DNA from: Candidatus Omnitrophota bacterium
GTDB taxonomy: Bacteria > Omnitrophota > Omnitrophia > Omnitrophales > Aquincolibacteriaceae
NCBI GenBank assembly: GCA_028713205.1
Contig: JAQTOZ010000005.1
Location: forward strand, 1 to 41,126
Direction of reading: 5' to 3'
DNA: 41,126 bases
How positions within the stretch are numbered: position 1 is the first letter of the stretch; each line of letters begins with the position of its first letter. A program made the translations under genes and the position numbers. The notes under the pieces are model-generated. The model made no database searches and had not been told where the DNA came from. It was given only the letters and a program-made list of their open reading frames with translations. Positions 15,650-25,600 of this stretch are shown one piece after another.

Positions 15650-16699
15650 TTATGCCGACCACTGAATGACGTAGCTGTTTTTGATTTGCGCCCAAACGGC
15701 CTCACAAAACTCCGCCGCAATTTGCAGACGCCCGTTTTGTCCCACGCGGGCAAACGTGGCATGGATCTGCTTCAGCAAGGCCGCGGCCGTAAAAGATTCG
15801 ATCAAATTCAAAGCGACCTGTAGGGCCCCGGGCCGGTTGTAATCCAGCGGAATAATATTTTCCCGGATCCCGTATTTTTCTTTCAAGCCATTGAGGAGTT
15901 TCACCGTATCCTGGGGCGAACCTAATCCCTCAAATAAAGATGCCTGGATAAAAATACGCTTCGGCGTCAAATTCCCCCATTCCAATTCGGTGAAATGAAC
16001 GCGTTTGCGATATTCGGTCAACAGCTTCTGAAGCTTGGGGACCCGGACATTTGCCAAGGAATAACGGTCCGCGCCTTCTATATATATATCAAAGGCCGGG
16101 TGCCGGTCCAAGAAAGCCAGGAGTTCGTCCAAACGTTCATCCGTCTTTCCCGGCTGAAGCATGGCAAGTTCCTGCGCGCGGATGAAAACGGCGGCCGGTG
16201 CCGTCATTTCATGAATCGGTTTCATGCGTGTCTCGGAACGGGAAAGCCCTCTGGACTCCGTCGCAAGAGCAGCTTTGAGTTCCTTCCAGGATGAAAAACC
16301 TAAAACACGGGCGGCTTTGGCTTTGTGCCGATTTGAAACTTTCTGGCCCGGCGCCCGCTGTTCCATCATACGGACAACGACCCGCTTCGATTCGGGCGTC
16401 AAATAGGAAAACGGTGTGGGTTGGTCCGAGGTCAGGGCAAACCAACGTTCGGGATCGGGACTAAATGTCAGGCCGTCTCTTTCCATGGCTTTTCTGTCAA
16501 ACGCAAGCCGCACCTTCGGCTCGCTGGGCGAATAACCTTCCCCGCCCGCCACGGCAATCGCATAATCTTCATGCTGGGCAAAATAAGTCCCGGCACGAAG
16601 CGTACCCGCCTTGACCATCATTCCCGGAATCGCTTTTTCTAAAGTTTCGTGATGCAAAATTTTTCCGAGGTCCTTACGTCGTGCCTGCCCGTCCGGCAG
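15650..16699 (-). other. Modules 11-12: C-terminal unknown domains
   Basis: Two small domains divided by RSETR (4092). The first has Trp-Phe-Ala-Leu-Thr-Ser-Asp-Gln-Pro; the second begins after Met-Lys-Pro-Ile and has Phe-Ile-Gln-Ala-Ser-Leu-Phe-Glu-Gly-Leu-Gly. I recognise neither family. Confidence 0.4.
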
Positions 16700-19600
16700 G
16701 CGGGTTTCGGACCGAGTATCTGTACCACTACGCCTCAGGTTGAAAACGATATCTGTTTGTTTGATCTCCTCGATTGAAAGCGGTTCGTGGTACTTCGGAC
16801 CGGGGCGACTGAGGCGAATGTTGTCCCAAGCACTATCTTCATTCCAATGGCGATGGAAGATCAAATGAGGCGGATGCGAAGAAAAATAGAGCCAGATTAT
16901 CAACTCCCCTGCACAATAGCAATTTCGGTCAACCCTTTCTGCCTCCTCAATTCCGATCCCCGTCACTGAATACCGAAGTTCTTCCGGAAGATCAGCTAAT
17001 TGTTCAAGTTGCTCCGGACTAAAAATATATTCAGCAGGGATAACAACGGTATTGGGGGCATCCCAATCAAGATCATCCCGCTGCCGGCTGCTGGCAAGAA
17101 GCCGAACCGGGATTTGAGCACGCTCTTTGGCATCCGCCATAGAATACGTTTTGGCTTTGATCCGGGATTGTCCGGTCTCCATCCACCTCATCAAATTCAT
17201 GACTATTTTTTCCATGGGCGCGTCCTGGGTCGTATGTGCCGCCGCTGCAGCTTTGAGTTCGGATATCGTAACTTTCACAACCGGCAGTTGATAGAGATGC
17301 GCCGCTAATTCTTCGGACCAGTCTTTGGTTTCGCTAAAACCACCCGGCCAAGTCGATTTCCCCAAAACAGAAGAATCATCAAACGACGAAGCATGATCCG
17401 TAAGCCAAATAATACCGTCCAGCCGGACAAAACCTTGTTTTTCCTCAAAACCTTCAACGCGATAATATCCCCGGTAGGGTTCTTCGGGAGGCTCATACGG
17501 AAGATTTTCTTTGACCGGATGTGAAGTCCTCATGCTCGTGGGTCGAACCATGAAAGGCAGACCCGCGATAAGGGATCTTTCACCTGCTGCATCTTGGGCC
17601 GGGCTGAAATAAGCCGCGACGGTATCATCGGACAAAAATTCGATCTTGCCGCCGGACACGGCGGTTAAATAATAGGTCAGCATTGACTTGCCTGACCCCA
17701 CATCTCCGATAATTAAAAACCCCCTCGCTGGCTGATCCGGAGATGCTCGATAAGCAACAAGATTTCCCCTCAACCAATGAGATTCGCTTTCTTTCAACGA
17801 CAGCAGCACGGGATCCTCTTTGCCGACAGCCTCCCAAAAAATATCAGCCACAGCCAAATCCTTCTCGCCTCTTTCCCGGCGCTCGATCAAGGAACGATAT
17901 AAATCGCCAAAGGAGTAAAGCTGGTTTGCCAAATCGATAAAAGCAGACAAATCACGGATTTCGGAACGCGTTAGGTCTTGGGGCTTGCGTCTTGGGTCTT
18001 GAGTCAGACTTTCCGTTGCGTCACGCCGCATCTCCGAGCGGGCTTCGGGTTCGGTCCGGTCCAGTTCCTGTTTCCGGGCATCGGCAACAATGCTTTCTAA
18101 AACGATCGAAATTCCATTCGCGGTACGTAAGAAAGCTTTCCTGTGCTCCGGCCATAACGTTGTTTTGAATGCTTCAAGCTGGACGATGGAATCCATGTTC
18201 TGCCGGATTAAAACACGTAAGTTGTCGGGGATATAACAAAAATTAGCGGCGAGTCGTTGTTCGAGATCTCCAATCTCGGCCGCATCTGCTTGTTCAGGAT
18301 GCAGGAGTAAAGCGCGAAGTCTTAAATACGCCAGTGCATAGCTCAAATCCGCATTCGCGCCGTTAATTTGATAATAAGCCCGCTGCCTCGTCCCGTCGAA
18401 ACGCTGGAATGGCGACGGGAGTGGCCAAAGCCGGCGCAAGCCCCGCGCTACCGATTTCGCATAACCCGTCTGGATTTGATCTGCGAAAAGTTCAAAATCA
18501 AGCAAGGCCTTCACGATCGTAGTCAATTTACCGAGCGTCATGGACTCTCCGGAAATGGCGGCATCCGCCACGTATGCGTCGACAACGCGTTGCCGGTTTT
18601 CGGCCAGCAGTTTAAGGCGGCCGGTTTCCTGAAAGAGTGTTTCGCGTAATCTCTCTCTGTCGAATGCTTTTTGACTACCGAATTCTTTTTGGCCCAGACG
18701 GATTCCGAATTTTTCCGTGTTATCGGTGACACCCCCCCACTGGAACATTGAAATCTCGAGGTGTTTGGTTTCTCCGAGGGCAAGACTTAACTGTGCGCTG
18801 ATTTCAACATCCCCGGCAATTAAATTTTCAATCTCTTGTTGCAACCACGCAGGCACACCGTCATCACCGGGCCGCACACTGGGAACGAAATTAATTTTAT
18901 TCATCAACACCGGATCGCGGACTTCGGACCGGGCAGATTGAGTGTCTAGCGAATAGCGCCCGCCTGTGGCGAGCGCGGCAGGGTTCGCGGTTAGTTTTTC
19001 GGTTTTTCCTAAACGTTCGCCGCTATCCGCTATCCGCTGTTTGGTACGCGTCTCCGAGCGTGCCGAAACAGCCTGACCGATGAACATTTCGAGTGAAAGC
19101 AGGGAATGCGGTGAACCGCCGATTTGAGCGACTTGGCGCGCGCCGATATGGACACGAAAGCCGGCGACCTCCATGGCCTCTTCGATTTCAGCGCGGGAAT
19201 AGCGGATGTAAAGCGTGCGTTCGTATTCTGCCTGGGTCAACGGTAAATTGGTCAAAGGCGATGTGGCCAAAATCCATCCGCCGTCGTTGAGTTGACGCCT
19301 CGCACTTCTAAAAAACCTGAAGCGGTCCGTCTGGCCGGCGACGTCAATCGCGATCACGAGATCATATTTTTCCTGCGGCTCCGCCAGTTCCTGAGCATCG
19401 GCGACAACGGTTTCAACTCCGATGGCCCGGGCAAATTCCGCATTGCGCTCGCTGATGTCCACCCCCTTCACGTGATGTCCGTCTTGAATCAACGCGGCCT
19501 CCAACTGCCCGCGTCCCGAACCGAGAGATAGAATTTTTAGTTTTCTGCCCAAAACCTGGCTTAACATATTAATTTTGGCGCGATACCAATTCAGAATTTG

Positions 19601-22600
19601 CGGATTCAGCTGCACCATACCGACCGGCGCTCCGAGTCCGTCCGGATACTTGCGAAATCCCTGATCATCAAAATGCCGGTAGAATTCTTTGACCTGCTCG
19701 GGCGTCGGAACTGGAAATTCGGGTTCGGAAGATGAGTTTGACTCACCCGGCCGCACGATACGAATCTCGGAGCGCACTTCAGGAGATATATCGCGAGCCG
19801 AATCCGCAGACAACGTATTGATCCGGTAAATGATAGCGGGCCGATCTGCATAACCGAATTTGACGCGTGCGGCTTCCTCCGGTGTCATGTCCAAATTTAC
19901 ATTCTCGGGCGAACTGAGGATTGTCACTTGATATTTCGAATCCGATTTGAGATAGCCCCCGAGCGATTCCAACACGAGAATTCCGCCGGTGACCAAATCG
20001 TCTTCGATATCCAAATTTTGCAAGCGGAACATTTCTCCGTCCCAAGCAACGTCATTGGAATAAGCCTTGTCCGGCGCTTTAAACAGTCCCCAATGCGCTT
20101 TGCCTCCGGTCCCGAACTTTTCGAGGTACTGTCGATAGAGAAGTTTGCCTTGGAGATCTTGCGTTTTCGATGAGACGCCGGAGACATAAATAATTTCGCG
20201 CGTTTTACCTTGATAATCAAATTGAATCAAATAAACATTGTCTTCTCCGGGCATAAGTTCCGGCCCCCTGATATTCCCCACGCCGATGGCCTGCAAGAGC
20301 TCCAGCTCCTTGATCAAAAATGGGCGAATGCCGTTCTGCTGTAAGATAGTCGTCCCGGCGAGTCCCCGCGTCATGGATTTCTTTGCAAGATATTCTGCGA
20401 CTTTGTCTGCGCCGGCATCTCCTTTGTCAAACTGCGCCTCGTCGACAAAAATAAACCGGTCGGTGTGCGGAAAGAGCCTTAAGGCGTTGGCAATATCGGC
20501 ACCGCCTGCAATGTAAAGTCCGGTAATCTTCCCATTGACCGCAGGCCGTGGACTATTTCGTTGAATCAACAGCGCAGCTTTTTGCAGATAGACGTCATTG
20601 TCCTCATCCCCGACCAGACCGATCCATTTGTCATGACGCATCTCTGAACGGACTTTACCTTTGATTTGAATTTTTTCCGGATCGCGGCCGAAATGTCGCA
20701 AGGCCGCGGGCCAGCTGCCGTATACCGCCGTGGCCCGGTTGAGCACCCCCCCCAGTTTGCGGCGCTGCATGGCAGCGGTACTGAGTTCTTCATCGCTCGA
20801 TCCGTCAATCACCGCCCGCATCGCAGCTTCGGTCCATTTTGTCTCCTTATGAGTTTTCCGGCGACTCATATCTTTGCGCCGTATGGACAAAACATCCGCC
20901 GCGGCCCAACCGCGCTTGACGGCATGACGCCTCATTTTCTGCAAGGCACCCCGTTTAACGTCCCGAATGCGCTGAGTTTTCGCGATACCTGTTTGGGCTG
21001 CGATTTCTTCATTGGTGTCCAAACGTAGCGTATCGATACCATAATCCAATCGAATCACTTTTCGTTGCTCATCGTCTAAAGTCTTTAGCAGTGCATTGAG
21101 ATGCCGAAGAGCAATTCCGGAATCCTCGCTCAGGCGGGCTCGCCCGGTAATCCCGCGGCGGAACGCATCAAAAGCAAAACGACGGAAACGCATCAAAGAG
21201 GCATTCCCCGGTTTACTCTTGGCTTTCCAAACACTACGGTCCCGGGCAATGCGTCTCCGGATCTGATTCAAAGACCGTGCCGGACGTTCACCCAACCCGA
21301 AATGAACGCTCAAATATTTTCTTTCCAAAGGACGGAGGCCAAACCAGATTTCACGCAAAAGCCGCATGCGGGCATTCGCCGGTTTCCGTTTTTCGCGGAT
21401 CTCCGCAACCATTTGCCTGAGCTCCGCTATGGTCACGCCGACATTTTCCGGAATCTCCGACATGACTTTCGGACGATAAGGCGAACGGCCGAAGCCTTGT
21501 TCGGCCAATTCCCTGCCTTCGATCAGATTTTTCAAATTCTCGCGTGCGCGAAGCAATAATTGTCCGAGGCGGCCGCGGCTGTACGGTCTCCCCCGGTAGG
21601 CAACTCCCAGCTCGAAAAGCATTTGCGCAAATCCTTTCCTTTTCCGCGCGCGATGACGGTTGACACCGAAACGCAATTCCAGCATCAATCGCTGATTCAC
21701 GGGCAATCGTTCCCATAGCTCCGGGGTAATCGCATCTACCGGAACTCCGATTTTTTCGGCGATGAGCTCAAGCCCGGGCCGGGCAGCTTTCAAACGTTGA
21801 ATCGCGTGATAAGTCAAACCGATAAGCCGTCTTTCACTTTGCATAACAACGCCGGCGACACTTAGCTGCTGCAATCTTTCTTTGATGCTGGAACGTTCCG
21901 GAGTATCCGGCGGGAAAGCGCAAACGATGATTTTCCAATCTTTCTCCGACAAGGCATGACGCAGCGCCGGATCTTTAAGCCGTTCGACCGCAATACCGGT
22001 ATCCTGATGCAAGGTGTCCCAATTGACAATTTCTTCATCGCCCGTCACTGTGGATGCCGCTACCGTGACCGTCGCAATCCCATCAGGTCGCCCGGATGAT
22101 AGTTCAGCAAGACCCGCCGCAACCGCAAGCGACAGAGCAATTTCAGTTGCATCTTCCGCAGGAACAACCGGCGCTGGTTTTTCGGTAAGCATTGTTGCCG
22201 GTGCCGGGCGTTTTTGAGAAATGATCGTCAGCCGCGTCCCTTTAATTTCATCGGGCGTAATATTCCATAGATAAGGCGGGATACCCGCCGTGCGCAGGCG
22301 CGTGCGGGCCTGGTCCAACAAATCCAGCAAACGCCCGCTGTGGGAAGCCACGTGCAAAATGAGCGTACTTCCGTTTGCGTCGACGAGATAAATCTCGGAC
22401 ATGGCGTTGGCATCATCATAAATAAATTTGCGCAAATACTGCATGACCGCCGGTGTATCAGCAAATTGCCCTTCCTCTAAAATTTTCCTCGGTGTTTTCG
22501 CTACCGCCTTTCGCTCTTGCCATGGATGCGGGCTCAAAACTCTTTCATCCGGAACCACATCGTCATCAGGTTCTTCCTCCTGTCCTACCTCGTCCCTCCG

Positions 22601-25600
22601 AACCGATTCGACATCTCCGTCTTGCGACGGCCATTTCCGGTTTTTCTTTTTTGATTTTCCTTCCGGTTTATCACGGCGGACTTCGGACCGGGCGAATTGA
22701 GTGTCTAGCGAATAGCGTTTAGCGGTTAGTTTTTCGGTTTTTCCTAAACGCTTCACGCTATCCGCTATCCGCTGCTTTGTTCGTGTCTCCGATCTCGTTT
22801 CGAGTATCGGCTTAAAAACAATGGTTGTGCGTTTGATATCCTCAACCTTAAGTGGCACGCGAAATTCCGGAGCAAGCGTCGGAGACCAATAAGTATCCTC
22901 ATCCCAGTCGCGGGAATAAATACCAACCGGCGTATGCGAAGCAAAATAAAGCCGGATGGTTAAATCTCCTTTTCGATCACCCCACTTGTCGACAATGACG
23001 TCGTCCTCGATTTCGATTCCCGTCACGGAATCCCGCAATTCCGCCGGTAATGCGGTAAGTTGTTCGAGTTGCGCCGGATTAAAAATCGCATCAGCCCGAG
23101 TCATGTCGAAACGCGGCTTGGCCCATACGAAATCCTCGCGCTGCCGGCGGCTGGTAACGATGCATACCGGAATTTCGGCGCGCTCTAACGGATTCGCCAA
23201 AGAATATTGCCGCACCGGCGTTCGCATCGCGTCGTTTTCCATCCATCCAAACAAGTCCCGTGTCATTTGTTCCATGGGTGCGCGTTGATTTGAACGTGCC
23301 GCCGCCGCGGCCGCCTCAAGTTCGGGAATCGCAACTTTCAAAACCGGAAGACCTTCCAGGCGGGTTGTAAGATCATCAGACCAATGGTCGGTCTCGGAAT
23401 CACCGGCCGGCCAGGTCGATTTTTTCAGGGACAAGAAATTTTCAAACCGTCCGGCGTTATTCGTAAGCCAGATGATGCCGTCCAGCCGTACAAATCCACG
23501 TGTTTCCCTAAAATCTTCGACACGGTAATAGCCGCGGTAATTTTCTTCGGGTTCTTCATACGGGAGACCTTCCCGAACCGGATATGATGTCAACATCGCG
23601 AAAGGCTCGATCATAAACGGAAGGCCGGCAATCAGAAACTTGTCTTCTGCCACATTTTGAGACGGCCCAAAATAAGTCGCCACGGTGTCCTCCACCATAA
23701 ATTCCACTTTGCCTCCCGATTCAGCAGCTAAATAATAGGCCAACATGGTTTTTCCGGAACCGACATCACCGACGATCAAATAACCGTGGGCTGGTTGATC
23801 CGGTGATGCACGGTAGGTAACCAGATTCCCCGTCAGCCAATGGGGTTCGCTGTCTTTCAAAACCGATAACTCGGCATCCTTTCCGAGAGCGGTTTCCCAA
23901 AACACATCATTCACCGCCAAACCGCTTTCACCGTGTTCTCGGCGGTCGATCAATGTTCGCCATGTTTCTCCGAACGGGTAGAGCCGGTCAGCCAGCGCGA
24001 TATACGACGCGAGTGTGCGGGTTTCGGCCCGCCCGAAAGAAAAAACGGGCACCGGAGCACCGGGCACACGTGCACCTGTCCCTGGTGTTCTGGCGTTCTG
24101 GTGCTCTGGTGTTCGTCGCGTCTCGGACCGGGAAAAGTTAGCGGTTAGCGCAGAGCGGGTAGTGTCTAATTTTTCGGTCTGTTCCAAACGCTCGCCGCTC
24201 ACCGCTATCCGCTGTTTGACTTGTACCTCCGACCTTGTCCATTTGAGAATTTGCTCTTTCTTGGCCAAAAGAACTTCACGTATTTTTTTCATTTCCGGCC
24301 TCATCAGCACCAGAACTTCGCGCGGAATCTCCCGCCGCTCTTCGATCGTTTCACCGTAGTACGCCTCGGCGGGAAGTTTTCTCGTTTCCTGCGTCCTGGC
24401 TTCTATGATTCCGTGAGGAACGGCGACATCGCGGCGCAAACGTTCCGAAAGCATATAGGGCAGAAAATCATCGCTTTGCGCGGGAAAGTCATACGGGATA
24501 ATTTTAGACCGTGCCTCGGGCAAAAGCACAGGCTCCATCGCTTGAAACTGGCCGCGGTCCATGATAATCGATTGAATGTCCCGCAGTTCCACCGTCATGC
24601 CGGACGCCAGCGAAAAATACCGTTCATGATAGTCACCGCTGAGACTGATCGAGGCATGGCCGTACCGGGCAAGCTTGTTGAAATAATCCACCGAAAAAAC
24701 AAGAATCAAGGGGCGATGCCCTTCCCGCAGATTCGCATACCATAATCCGCTCACATCGCTGAGCTCATTGCCCATCCCGGAATGAGAATGGGTATCTGTT
24801 CCCGCATACCGGTACCGTCCCCACGTCGAAAGTGCCCGGGCTTCTTCATCGGTGGCGGTGACACGGAACACCTGCCCCTGGGATAGATAAAAAAAAGACA
24901 AAAATTGCGATTCCGCCAAGACACGGAAACGCACGGACTCCTCGACGCCGGCCCATTCGCGAATGGCCGCGGTCAACGCTTGCCGATTGTTCCCGAAGCC
25001 GGCAAAAAAATCGATCGTCTCGTTCAGTGCCGCCTCGGCGAAAGCACCGATCCCTTGCGACCAAAAGACATAGTCCCTCATATCGGGCGTCTCCGCACTC
25101 TTCGGACCGGTATCAAGCCGCATCTCGGACCTGGCAACTTGTTGATCTTCGCTGTTCCGCTCCAAGCGAAAGCCGTTTTCGGTCTGCGAAGAAAGGACCG
25201 GCACCAAATCCAGACCGGCATACATCGCAAAACGGAACAAAGGCGAATATTTCCAAACTTCACGCTCTTCGTTTTTTTCAAAAATAAAGTTGTTCAGGGC
25301 ATGAAACCCGATCGAAGCCATAAGCGATTGCGCGGTAAGCCGGCCGTAAGAAACGGCCTTTTGGTATGGAATATCATAATTCACCTGCGACTCCGTATAG
25401 ACCCAATGGCACAGGGCAAACAAATCATGAGAGATCCGCAACGCCGTGTGAAAAGGCTCCCCCCATTTGAGTTTGACGAACATCGGCAGATAATACCTGA
25501 ATAAAACCTCTTCCAGGAGGGGTGCTGCGAGAATGTCACGAATCGCGATCCTCTCGGCTACACCCGCGATCAAGCTTTCGCGTTCCAGTTGCAAATTCAA

